22,135 nt of DNA from an uncultured Arcanobacterium sp. (GTDB lineage: Bacteria > Actinomycetota > Actinomycetes > Actinomycetales > Actinomycetaceae), in contig NZ_CAMXYE010000013.1 in assembly GCF_947253055.1 (NCBI RefSeq), positions 1-22,135 of the forward strand, written 5' to 3'. The notes below the pieces were generated by a model. The model was not told the origin of the DNA and did no database searches. It was given only the letters and a program-made list of their open reading frames with translations. Numbering within the stretch: the stretch's first letter is position 1; the number at the start of each line of letters is the position of its first letter. Made by a program: the position numbers and the translations under genes. Shown here piece after piece: positions 7,598 to 14,821 of this stretch.

Positions 7598-8296
7598 ATG
7601 GGTAGTAAAAGGGCGACGTTGGCAAAAGATCCGCAAGATGTGGCGGGAATGTTCGATATGGTGGCCAGTAAATATGATTTAATGAACGGCATTCTCACCG
7701 GTGGCTTAGTCAAGTATTGGAGAAAAAAGACCACCCAAATGCTGCAGATACGCCCCGGAATGAAAGTTTTAGATTTAGCAGCCGGTACGGGTACTTCGGC
7801 GCAAAACTATGCAAAAACCGGTGCAGAGGTGGTGGCCTGTGATTTTTCACCAGGGATGATTGCCGAAGGAAAGAAACGCTACCCACATCTACATTTCGTA
7901 GAGGGAGATGCGATGAATTTGCCTTTTGCGGCGGATACTTTCGATGCAGTAACTATTTCCTATGGGTTGCGTAATGTGCACGATCCCGCTTTGGCACTGC
8001 GGGAAATGCTGCGGGTGGCGAAACCCGGAGGGCGGATAGTGGTATGTGAATTCTCGCGCCCACAGAATGCGCTTTTTCGGGGCGTCTATAAAATTTTCTT
8101 ACATACGATTATGCCGCTCATCTCGCGTTTCTTCTCTTCGGATGCGCAGGCTTATGGATATTTAGCGGAGTCTATTCTCGCCTGGCCACCCCAGCCAGAA
8201 TTGGCGGCGTATTTAACGGAAGCGGGCTGGATGGAAGTGGGATATAAAAATCTTACGAACGGATTAGTGGCACTGCATTACGGGAAGAAAAAATAA
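7598..8296 (+). CDS. menG: Demethylmenaquinone methyltransferase
   Basis: MenG (UbiE/MenG family) methylates demethylmenaquinone with S-adenosylmethionine, the last ring-modifying step. The 232-aa protein matches actinobacterial MenG in length. It begins KRATLAKDPQDVAGMFD, like the mycobacterial protein (ATLDKDPRDVASMFD). Family signatures follow: ASKYDLMN (23-30), the SAM-binding motif KVLDLAAGTGTS (56-67), GDAMNLPFAADTFDAVTISYGLRN and FLHTIMPLISRFFSSDAQAYGYLAES. A modest purine-rich stretch (GAAAGTTGAAGA) precedes the ATG. It begins 31 bp from the proposed start of the divergent isochorismate synthase gene, so promoters for both must overlap or lie in coding sequence. A 141-bp gap separates it from menJ. 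Confidence 0.95.
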   Translation: MGSKRATLAKDPQDVAGMFDMVASKYDLMNGILTGGLVKYWRKKTTQMLQIRPGMKVLDLAAGTGTSAQNYAKTGAEVVACDFSPGMIAEGKKRYPHLHFVEGDAMNLPFAADTFDAVTISYGLRNVHDPALALREMLRVAKPGGRIVVCEFSRPQNALFRGVYKIFLHTIMPLISRFFSSDAQAYGYLAESILAWPPQPELAAYLTEAGWMEVGYKNLTNGLVALHYGKKK

Positions 8297-8371
8297 TCAC
8301 TCGCAACCGTTATACGCAAGTAAATCATTACGTAAATAGCCAATGGGAGAGTGCAAATTTGGAGGCAAAAA

Positions 8372-8385
8372 CCGTAGACTTACGG
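8372..8385. promoter_or_regulatory. Inverted repeat upstream of menJ (distal)
   Basis: CCGTA-gact-TACGG is a perfect 5-bp inverted repeat in the menG-menJ gap, 13 bp before a second, longer one. It could be an operator or a small hairpin; no regulator is recognised. Confidence 0.3.
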
Positions 8386-8397
8386 GGGTAGAGAAGT

Positions 8398-8414
8398 TAC
8401 TTGAAACTCAAGTA
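8398..8414. promoter_or_regulatory. Inverted repeat upstream of menJ (proximal), candidate operator
   Basis: TACTTGA-aac-TCAAGTA is a perfect 7-bp inverted repeat with a 3-nt centre, ending 23 nt before the menJ start codon. It lies next to an AT-rich ATATAAA (8418-8424) that could serve as a -10, and just upstream of the ribosome site. Its size and symmetry suit a dimeric repressor such as a MarR/TetR-type protein. It lacks a T-tract, so a terminator is unlikely. Confidence 0.45.
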
Positions 8415-8437
8415 CACATATAAAGCGGGAGAGCGGA

Positions 8438-9712
8438 ATGGTAGTTGCGTCAGCTGACGTAGTTATTACAGGGGCTGGTCCGGCCGGTTCTGCCGCTGCA
8501 CATTATCTCTCTCGCTATGGGATAAATACCATTCTTCTAGAAAAATCCGAATTTCCCCGTGATAAAACCTGTGGAGATGGGCTCACTCCGCGCGCTGTTT
8601 CGGAGCTTATACGCATGGGATTTCCGATTCCGGAAGCAGAAGGTTGGGTGCGCAATTACGGTATCCGCGCCTACGGTGGTGGGCACACTATCGAGGTGCC
8701 GTGGCCAGAATTAGCTTCTCAGCCTAACTACGGAAGTGCACTCCCTCGAAAAGAATTAGATGAAAAGTTAGCTCGTTTTGCGCAAAAAAGCGGAGCAGAT
8801 TTACGGGAGGGCTGCACCGTCACCGCTCCTATCCAAGATAAAACAGGGCGTATAACTGGAGTAAAGGTAATTCCCACCGCGGATAAAAAAGCTCCGGAAG
8901 TAGAAATAAAAGCTAAATTTGTGCTAGACGCAAGCGGGGTCTCTGCTCGTTTAGCGGTGGCCACCGGCCGAGAAAAGAATATGCGCCGCCCGATGGGAGT
9001 GGCGGTACGTACCTACTTCGCTTCCCCTTTGGCCAGCACCGATATGATGGAATCCTATCTAGAGCTGTGGGCAGGGGCGGCCGGTAAATCGGAATTATTA
9101 CCCGGATATGGCTGGGCCTTTGCCGTCGGTAATGGATTAGTAAACGTAGGGCTGGGTTCGCTTTCTTCCACCGCGCGCCCCACCGGCATCAACTATCGAA
9201 AAGTATTCAACACTTGGATGCAAAATGTGCCGCCAGAATGGGGATTTACCGCGGAAAATCAGCGTGGTTCTCTGCAATCCGCCGCCTTGCCTATGGCTTT
9301 CAACCGCAAGCCCCACTACGGAGACGGCTTGTTATTACTAGGCGATGCGGGTGGAATGGTTTCGCCTTTTAACGGCGAGGGAATTGCGTATGCGCTCGCT
9401 TCGGGGCGTCTCGCGGCCGAATTCATCGCGCAGGCGCTGGGTAGAAATTCGCTGGCGGCGCAGGATCGGGTACTGCAGCAGTACGAAGCAGAATTGCGGG
9501 CAGAGCTGGGCGGTTATTATACTCTCGGAAGGATTTTTGCCGCGCTTATTGAGCGCCCGGAAATTATGCATCTCTGTGTAAAGTACGGCCTACCGCGTCC
9601 CGTTTTGATGAAGCTAGTAATGAAGCTGCTCTCCGATAACTACGACCGCCGCGGTGGCGATTGGATGGATAAAGTAATCACCGCTCTGACGAAGGCGGTG
9701 CCCAAAGCATGA
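8438..9712 (+). CDS. menJ: Geranylgeranyl-reductase-family FAD enzyme, menaquinone reductase MenJ type
   Basis: This 424-aa flavoprotein most likely saturates one isoprenoid unit of the menaquinone tail, as mycobacterial MenJ does. Other members of the family reduce geranylgeranyl lipids, so the substrate rests on context. The Rossmann FAD site is GAGPAGSAAAHYL (12-24), the acidic end of the second strand is ILLEK (32-36), the conserved Cys motif is DKTCGDGLTP (42-51), the substrate-side motif is PGYGWAF (222-228) and the second FAD site is LLLGDAGGMVSPFNGEGI (299-316). No transmembrane helix is obvious. GGGAGAG just before the ATG supports the start. Two inverted repeats sit upstream. Its TGA overlaps the ATG of a 30-codon ORF that in turn overlaps nuoA, so menJ is probably translated as part of the nuo transcript. 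Confidence 0.9.
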   Translation: MVVASADVVITGAGPAGSAAAHYLSRYGINTILLEKSEFPRDKTCGDGLTPRAVSELIRMGFPIPEAEGWVRNYGIRAYGGGHTIEVPWPELASQPNYGSALPRKELDEKLARFAQKSGADLREGCTVTAPIQDKTGRITGVKVIPTADKKAPEVEIKAKFVLDASGVSARLAVATGREKNMRRPMGVAVRTYFASPLASTDMMESYLELWAGAAGKSELLPGYGWAFAVGNGLVNVGLGSLSSTARPTGINYRKVFNTWMQNVPPEWGFTAENQRGSLQSAALPMAFNRKPHYGDGLLLLGDAGGMVSPFNGEGIAYALASGRLAAEFIAQALGRNSLAAQDRVLQQYEAELRAELGGYYTLGRIFAALIERPEIMHLCVKYGLPRPVLMKLVMKLLSDNYDRRGGDWMDKVITALTKAVPKA

Positions 9713-9801
9713 ACTATTTTTTGAAATTAGCTGAATTTTTACCCCGAGCGGTAGAATCAAAGGTGAATACACTACTAGAAAAGCAGGTACGCGCAGTATG
9801 A
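9709..9801 (+). CDS. Unrecognised 30-aa small protein coupled to menJ and nuoA
   Basis: An ATG at 9709 overlaps the menJ stop as ATGA, and the frame ends at a TGA at 9799-9801 that overlaps the nuoA start (9798-9800) as ATGA. The ORF fills the whole menJ-nuoA gap with no spare base. The peptide reads MNYFLKLAEFLPRAVESKVN and then TLLEKQVRAV. It is amphipathic, with hydrophobic residues at roughly helical spacing and Lys/Glu/Arg between them, and it has no membrane helix or Cys. A purine-rich AAGGCGGTG (9692-9700) lies 8 nt before the ATG. I recognise no family. The stop/start overlaps match those throughout this operon, which argues that it is translated. It may be a small accessory or assembly peptide for complex I or MenJ, or it may exist only to couple translation of nuoA to menJ. 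Confidence 0.6.
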   Translation: MNYFLKLAEFLPRAVESKVNTLLEKQVRAV

Positions 9802-10160
9802 ATCCTTATGTTCCTCTTTTAGTGATGATTGCAGCGGCAGGTGTCGTCGCAGTAGGTGGTCTGGTGGCTTCGGCAATTTTAGGCCCGCACAAATACAACC
9901 GCGTGAAAGTACTCAACTACGAATGCGGTCTGGAAGCTACTCCTAATGCGGGAGATGCCGGGCGTTTTCCGATTAAGTATTTTCTTACTGCCATGACCTT
10001 TATTATTTTCGATATTGAAGTGGTATTTCTTTACCCCTGGGCGGTATCCCACGATCGATTAGGGATTCCGGGGCTAATCGCAATCGCGACCTTTTTATTC
10101 CTCGTCACCGTTCCTTTTATTTACGAATGGCGGCGCGGCGGTTTGGAATGGAGTGAATGA
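9798..10160 (+). CDS. nuoA: NADH-quinone oxidoreductase subunit A
   Basis: NuoA is a small membrane subunit of complex I near the junction with the peripheral arm. It has 120 aa and three membrane helices (about 6-28, 61-82 and 89-109). Characteristic residues are YECG (41-44) in the loop that reaches the quinone site, FPIKYFLTAM and FDIEVVFLYPW (71-81), with conserved acids D72 and E74. It opens the nuo block. Its ATG overlaps the stop of the 30-codon ORF, an AGG lies 10 nt upstream, and nuoB starts 3 nt after its stop. Confidence 0.96.
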   Translation: MNPYVPLLVMIAAAGVVAVGGLVASAILGPHKYNRVKVLNYECGLEATPNAGDAGRFPIKYFLTAMTFIIFDIEVVFLYPWAVSHDRLGIPGLIAIATFLFLVTVPFIYEWRRGGLEWSE

Positions 10161-10163
10161 TAA

Positions 10164-10721
10164 ATGGGTCTTGAAGAAAAACTTCCGCAAGGAATTGCCC
10201 TCACCACAGTCGAGAACGTACTCGGCTGGTCGCGCGCCCGCTCTCCTTGGCCAGTTACTATGGGTCTGGCCTGCTGCGCAATTGAGATGATGGCATTCGG
10301 AGCTGTGCGTTATGACGCTTCTCGTATTGGAATGGAAGTATTCCGCGCTTCGCCCCGTCATTCAGACATTATGATCGTCTCCGGCCGCGTAAGCCAAAAA
10401 ATGGCGCCGGTAGTGCGCAATATCTATGACGAAATGATGGAACCGAAATGGGTAATATCCATGGGAGCGTGTGCCTCTTCGGGCGGAGTATTTAATAACT
10501 ACGCTTTGGTGCAGGGAATAGACCATATTGTGCCGGTAGATATCTATTTACCAGGATGCCCTCCGCGCCCCGAGATGCTCATTAACGCAATTTTTGAGCT
10601 GCGCAACCAGTTAATGGAAAAGCAGCCGCTGGGGAAGAATCGTATCGAGATTTGCCGGGCGGTAGAAAAAGCTGCTTTAGAGGCGGAACCGCTGCATCTG
10701 CAGAAGGGATTATTGGCGTGA
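10164..10721 (+). CDS. nuoB: NADH-quinone oxidoreductase subunit B (N2 cluster)
   Basis: NuoB is a peripheral-arm subunit that carries iron-sulfur cluster N2, the last electron carrier before menaquinone. It is 185 aa, a normal length. The four ligands are visible: the tandem C37-C38 in MGLACCAIEMM, C102 in SMGACASSGGVF and C132 in LPGCPPRPE. Its GGAG (10150-10153) lies in the end of nuoA. nuoC begins at the GTGA overlapping the nuoB stop. Confidence 0.97.
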   Translation: MGLEEKLPQGIALTTVENVLGWSRARSPWPVTMGLACCAIEMMAFGAVRYDASRIGMEVFRASPRHSDIMIVSGRVSQKMAPVVRNIYDEMMEPKWVISMGACASSGGVFNNYALVQGIDHIVPVDIYLPGCPPRPEMLINAIFELRNQLMEKQPLGKNRIEICRAVEKAALEAEPLHLQKGLLA

Positions 10722-11440
10722 AAGAAATAGACGAAAATCTGGAAACGGTTACGGAAGATTCCGCCACCGCATCTGCAGGCGCGGAGTTTTTGCGCCGGCG
10801 GCAGGGCCTCTGGGGAGTGAAAAATGCCCCGGATACTACCGGCTTTTCCGGGCACGAAGAATCTGTATACATATCTGTTCCTGCTGAGCGCCCCTATGGC
10901 GGCTGGTTCGATGACGTAGTAGATGTCTTAATCGAATTAGCAGAAGAAGCTGGGCACCAAGCGGCAGAAGTAATTGAAAAAGTGGTTATAGACCGCGGGC
11001 AATTAGTAATTTTCGTGCCGCGGGAGCACTTACTCGAAGTAGCTCGTTATTTGCGTGATGATCAAGATCTGCGCTTTGAAATGTGCTTAGGAGTTTCCGG
11101 TGTGCACTATCCCCAGGATAAAGGGCGGGAATTGCATGCCTTCACGACCTTCTTCTCCATTACTCACAACCGGTTCCTCTCGTTAGAGGTGGCAGTGCCG
11201 GAATCTGATCCGCATATGCCGTCTTTAACCTCGATATATCCCGGAGCTGATTGGCCAGAACGAGAGGCTTTTGATTTATTAGGGATTATTTTTGACGGGC
11301 ATCCCGGCTTAGCGCGTTCGGCAATGCCGGAAGATTGGGTCGGCCACCCTCTGCGGAAAGATTATCCGCTCGGAGGAATTCCTGTGGAGTATAAAGGTGC
11401 CGTAATTCCGCCGCAAGACGTCCGGAGGGAGTACAACTGA
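10718..11440 (+). CDS. nuoC: NADH-quinone oxidoreductase subunit C
   Basis: NuoC is the 30-kDa peripheral subunit that packs against NuoD. It is a separate gene here, not the fused NuoCD of enterobacteria. The preferred start is GTG at 10718, which overlaps the nuoB stop as GTGA and has AAGGGA (10704-10709) 8 nt upstream, giving 240 aa. The longer open frame to 10652 would run well into nuoB. The signature is clear: WPEREAFDLLGIIFDGHP, then WVGHPLRKDYPLGG. The first 50 or so residues are an acidic, poorly conserved extension. The stop overlaps the nuoD ATG by one base (TGATG). Confidence 0.94.
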   Translation: MKEIDENLETVTEDSATASAGAEFLRRRQGLWGVKNAPDTTGFSGHEESVYISVPAERPYGGWFDDVVDVLIELAEEAGHQAAEVIEKVVIDRGQLVIFVPREHLLEVARYLRDDQDLRFEMCLGVSGVHYPQDKGRELHAFTTFFSITHNRFLSLEVAVPESDPHMPSLTSIYPGADWPEREAFDLLGIIFDGHPGLARSAMPEDWVGHPLRKDYPLGGIPVEYKGAVIPPQDVRREYN

Positions 11441-12789
11441 TGGGAAATAAAGAAATTTTTGCCACCAAAGCTGCTGACGATGCGCAAGCTGCCAGCTATC
11501 CCAGTTTCGAAGCTGTGGGCGGAGACTGGGCCAGTCTGGCAAAAGAAGCTGCTGAATTAGGTGAAGAGCACGTAATTATCAACCTCGGGCCGGTACACCC
11601 TGCTACGCACGGGGTGCTGCGGCTACAAATGGAGCTAGACGGCGAAAACGTAAAAGAGGTACGGGCTTCTACGGGGTTCCTGCATACCGGTATTGAAAAG
11701 AATATGGAATACCGCACCTGGACACAGGGAGTGGCTTTCTGTACGCGGATGGATTATGTGGCGCCGATTTTCCAAGAAGTTGCCTACTGCTTAGCGGTGG
11801 AAAAACTCCTCGGAATCACGGAGCAGATTCCCGCGCGGGCTTCGGCAATTCGGGTATTGCTCATGGAGCTCGGCAGAATCAGCTCCCATATCCTCGGTAT
11901 TGGTTCCTTAGGCAACGAACTAGGTGCTACCACCATGCTCACCCTCGGTTTCCGCTGCCGAGAAGATATTTTGCGCATTATGGAAGATATCACCGGTCTG
12001 CGCATGAATAATGAGTTTATTCGCCCCGGCGGCGTGCTCGATGATATTCCCGAAGGAGGAATTGAATATATTAAAGAGCTGCTGCCGAAGATTCGCAACA
12101 CCATTTCGGAGATGGAAAGTTTGACTATGGCCAACCCCATCTTCAAGATGCGTCATGAAGATGTAGCAGTTGCGCCGCTTTCAGCGCTAATGGCCCTTTC
12201 CACTACGGGAGCTTCGGTGCGTGCCGCGGGAGTGCCGTGGGATTTGCGAAAGACCCAGCCTTACTGCGGATACGAAAAATATCAATTCGATGTGCCGGTT
12301 GAGGCAAAATCTGATGCCTATAACCGAGTGAAGGTGCGGTACGCCGAATGCTATCAATCTTTGCGAATCGTTTACCAGGTACTTGACCAGCTGGAGCAAA
12401 CGGCCGGCGAGCCATTCATGGTGAAGGATAAGAAAATTGCTTGGCCGGCTTGCTTGTCGATTAGCTCGGATGGGCAGGGGCAGTCGCCGGCGCATGTACA
12501 AAAGATCATGACGGAATCTATGGAATCTTTGATCCATCACTTCAAGTTGGTGACGGAAGGATTCCGAGTGCCAGCCGGGCAGGTTTACCAAATGGTAGAG
12601 CATCCGAAAGGTCTATTAGGGGTACATCTGGTATCTGACGGGGGCACGCGGCCTTTCCGGGCACATTTCCGGGACCCCAGTTTTAATAATATTCAGTCTT
12701 TGAATCTTCTTTCAGAGGGCGGATTGCTCGCTGATACAATCGTGGCGCTCGGATCTCTCGATCCGGTGATGGGAGGAGTAGATCGCTGA
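11440..12789 (+). CDS. nuoD: NADH-quinone oxidoreductase subunit D
   Basis: NuoD is the 49-kDa subunit, descended from the hydrogenase large subunit, and forms the menaquinone pocket with NuoB. It is 449 aa. Motifs include PVHPATHGVLRL (51-62), GFLHTGIEKNMEYRT, ELGRISSHILGIG, RPGGVLDDIP and a C-terminus ending LGSLDPVMGGVDR. The hydrogenase metal-binding cysteines are absent, as expected in complex I. GGAGGGAG just before the ATG is one of the best ribosome sites in the operon. It overlaps nuoC and nuoE by one base at each end. Confidence 0.97.
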   Translation: MGNKEIFATKAADDAQAASYPSFEAVGGDWASLAKEAAELGEEHVIINLGPVHPATHGVLRLQMELDGENVKEVRASTGFLHTGIEKNMEYRTWTQGVAFCTRMDYVAPIFQEVAYCLAVEKLLGITEQIPARASAIRVLLMELGRISSHILGIGSLGNELGATTMLTLGFRCREDILRIMEDITGLRMNNEFIRPGGVLDDIPEGGIEYIKELLPKIRNTISEMESLTMANPIFKMRHEDVAVAPLSALMALSTTGASVRAAGVPWDLRKTQPYCGYEKYQFDVPVEAKSDAYNRVKVRYAECYQSLRIVYQVLDQLEQTAGEPFMVKDKKIAWPACLSISSDGQGQSPAHVQKIMTESMESLIHHFKLVTEGFRVPAGQVYQMVEHPKGLLGVHLVSDGGTRPFRAHFRDPSFNNIQSLNLLSEGGLLADTIVALGSLDPVMGGVDR

Positions 12790-13478
12790 TGGCAGATAAC
12801 TATTCAGCTAATTACGCACCGGAAGTGGAGGAACGGCTGCGCTCTGACGCAGAAGCAGTACTTGCCCGCTATCCGCGTTCTCGTTCGGCTATTATGCCTT
12901 TGCTACATCTCATCCAGTCCGAAGACGGCTTCTGTTCGCCGCGGGGTATCGCCTTAATAGCGGATATCTTGGACCTTACGCGCGCTCAAGTATCGGCAGT
13001 AGCCACTTTCTATTCGCAGTATCGCCGGCATCCAAATGGTGAATACAACGTCGGAGTGTGCACCAATGCGCTCTGCGGAGTAATGGGCGGAGATATTATT
13101 TGGAATGAGCTGTGCAGCCACTTAGGGATTTCCGATAACGAAACCACCAGCGATGGAAAAATTACGTTGGAAAAGCTGGAATGTAACGCCGCTTGCGATT
13201 ACGCACCGGTGATTATGGTCAATTGGGAATTTTTCGACAATCAGACTCCGGAATCAGCGAAGCAGTTGGTAGACGATATTCAAGCCGGCAAAGATATTAA
13301 ACCTACGCGCGGCCCGGATAAGGTACACACTTTCAAAGAAAATGAGCGAGTACTGGCCGGATTCGAAGATGGCCATGTGGATGAAGGCGGTCTGCCCGGC
13401 GATTCTACTTTGCGGGGTCTAAAAATTGCCCGCGCCAATAACTGGACTGCTCCTCGTAAAGAAGGAGGGGAATTGTAA
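12789..13478 (+). CDS. nuoE: NADH-quinone oxidoreductase subunit E (N1a cluster)
   Basis: NuoE is the 24-kDa thioredoxin-like subunit of the NADH-dehydrogenase module. It is 229 aa. The [2Fe-2S] ligands are C91 and C96 (VCTNALCG) and C132 and C136 (LECNAACDYAPV), in the usual C-x4-C and C-x3-C arrangement. An N-terminal helical region (about 10-80) contains SEDGFCSPRGIALIADIL. The last 60 residues form a charged tail longer than in E. coli NuoE, a feature I recall from actinobacterial versions. Its ATG overlaps the nuoD stop and its TAA overlaps the nuoF ATG (TAATG). Confidence 0.96.
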   Translation: MADNYSANYAPEVEERLRSDAEAVLARYPRSRSAIMPLLHLIQSEDGFCSPRGIALIADILDLTRAQVSAVATFYSQYRRHPNGEYNVGVCTNALCGVMGGDIIWNELCSHLGISDNETTSDGKITLEKLECNAACDYAPVIMVNWEFFDNQTPESAKQLVDDIQAGKDIKPTRGPDKVHTFKENERVLAGFEDGHVDEGGLPGDSTLRGLKIARANNWTAPRKEGGEL

Positions 13479-14821
13479 TGGCTGAATTTACGAAGCCAGA
13501 TTTACTAGCTCCCGTATTGAGCGATTACTGGGATCTCGATAAGTCTTGGACTATTGATACTTATCGCCGGCACGGGGGATATCAAGCTATAAATAAAGGC
13601 TGGGAATTACAGGCACAAGATCCGGCTGCTCTTACTAATTTAGTAAAAGAATCCGGGCTCCGCGGCCGCGGAGGAGCGGGATTCCCCACTGGATTAAAAT
13701 GGTCGTTCCTGCCTCCGCAGGACGGTAAGCCACGTTATTTAGTGGTCAATGCGGACGAATCCGAGCCAGGTACTTGTAAAGATATTCCAGCTTTGCTCGC
13801 TAATCCGCACTTGCTCTTAGAAGGCATGATGCTTTGCCTAATTGCAATTGGAGGGCATCACGGCTTCGTATATCTACGTGGCGAAGTGGTGCACGTATAT
13901 AGGCGTCTTCTGGCGGCCGTACGGGAAGCGCGCGCGGCGGGATTACTGGGTAAAGGCCTAGGGCCCAACCACGATTATGATTTAGATATTACTGTGCATG
14001 CGGGAGCCGGTGCCTATATTTGCGGCGAAGAGACCGCTTTGCTCGACTCTTTAGAGGGATATCGTGGTCAGCCTCGGTTGAAGCCGCCTTTCCCGGCAGT
14101 GGCTGGTCTATTCGCTCGGCCTACCGTAATCAATAATGCTGAATCAATTTCTTCGATTCCCGGTATTGTCAATAACGGTGCCGAGTGGCTGCAGAGCATG
14201 GGAGCAGAAACAAAGAACTCGCGCGGGCACGGTATTTTCTCCGTGTCTGGCCACGTGCAGCATCCGGGGCAATTCGAAGCTCCTTTCGGTATCACCGTGC
14301 GGGAATTACTAGATATGTGCGGCGGTATTCGCGCTGGGCATCAGTTAAAGTTCCTCACTATCGGAGGATCTTCTGCTCCGCTCTGGACAGCAGATCATTT
14401 AGATGTGCCGCTCGGCTATGAAGAAGTAATGGAAAATGGTTCCATGCTGGCTACCCGCGCTATCCAAGTATTCGACGAGACGGTATCCGTATTGCGAGTA
14501 ATCACGCGCTGGATGGATTTCTACCAGCATGAATCTTGCGGAAAATGCACCCCGTGCCGGGAGGGCACTTTCTGGATGCGCCAGATTTTACACCGTCTTG
14601 AAGCCGGAAAGGGGCAGGAAGGTGATGTGGATTTGCTCTACGAAATCGCGAGCAATATTCAGGGTCGCTCTTTCTGCGCACTTGGAGATGCAGCTTCTAC
14701 TCCGGTCAAATCGGGAATTGATTTGTTCCGGGACGAATTCGAAGCCGGCTACCACACTGCGGCAGCCGAGATGTTCCCGATTGAAAAATCGGTAGTTTTT
14801 AGCGAAGTAGGTACCAAATGA
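13478..14821 (+). CDS. nuoF: NADH-quinone oxidoreductase subunit F (FMN and NADH site, N3 cluster)
   Basis: NuoF is the 51-kDa subunit that binds NADH and FMN and starts electron transfer. It is 447 aa. The glycine-rich nucleotide loop is LRGRGGAGFPTGLKW (61-75). The FMN-side motif is VNADESEPGTCKD (90-102), and ICGEETALLDSLEGYRGQPR (181-200) is also standard. The [4Fe-4S] ligands are C354, C357 and C360 (ESCGKCTPCREG) plus C400 (GRSFCALGD). AAGGAGGGG upstream of the ATG gives a strong ribosome site. It overlaps nuoE by one base and nuoG by ATGA. Confidence 0.97.
   Translation: MAEFTKPDLLAPVLSDYWDLDKSWTIDTYRRHGGYQAINKGWELQAQDPAALTNLVKESGLRGRGGAGFPTGLKWSFLPPQDGKPRYLVVNADESEPGTCKDIPALLANPHLLLEGMMLCLIAIGGHHGFVYLRGEVVHVYRRLLAAVREARAAGLLGKGLGPNHDYDLDITVHAGAGAYICGEETALLDSLEGYRGQPRLKPPFPAVAGLFARPTVINNAESISSIPGIVNNGAEWLQSMGAETKNSRGHGIFSVSGHVQHPGQFEAPFGITVRELLDMCGGIRAGHQLKFLTIGGSSAPLWTADHLDVPLGYEEVMENGSMLATRAIQVFDETVSVLRVITRWMDFYQHESCGKCTPCREGTFWMRQILHRLEAGKGQEGDVDLLYEIASNIQGRSFCALGDAASTPVKSGIDLFRDEFEAGYHTAAAEMFPIEKSVVFSEVGTK

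Noticed and set aside
9713..9797. Possible promoter between menJ and nuoA (TTGAAA at 9721, TAGAAT at 9752)
   Set aside because: The spacing is 25 bp, too long for a sigma-70 type promoter, and the stretch is better explained as the coupled 30-codon ORF.
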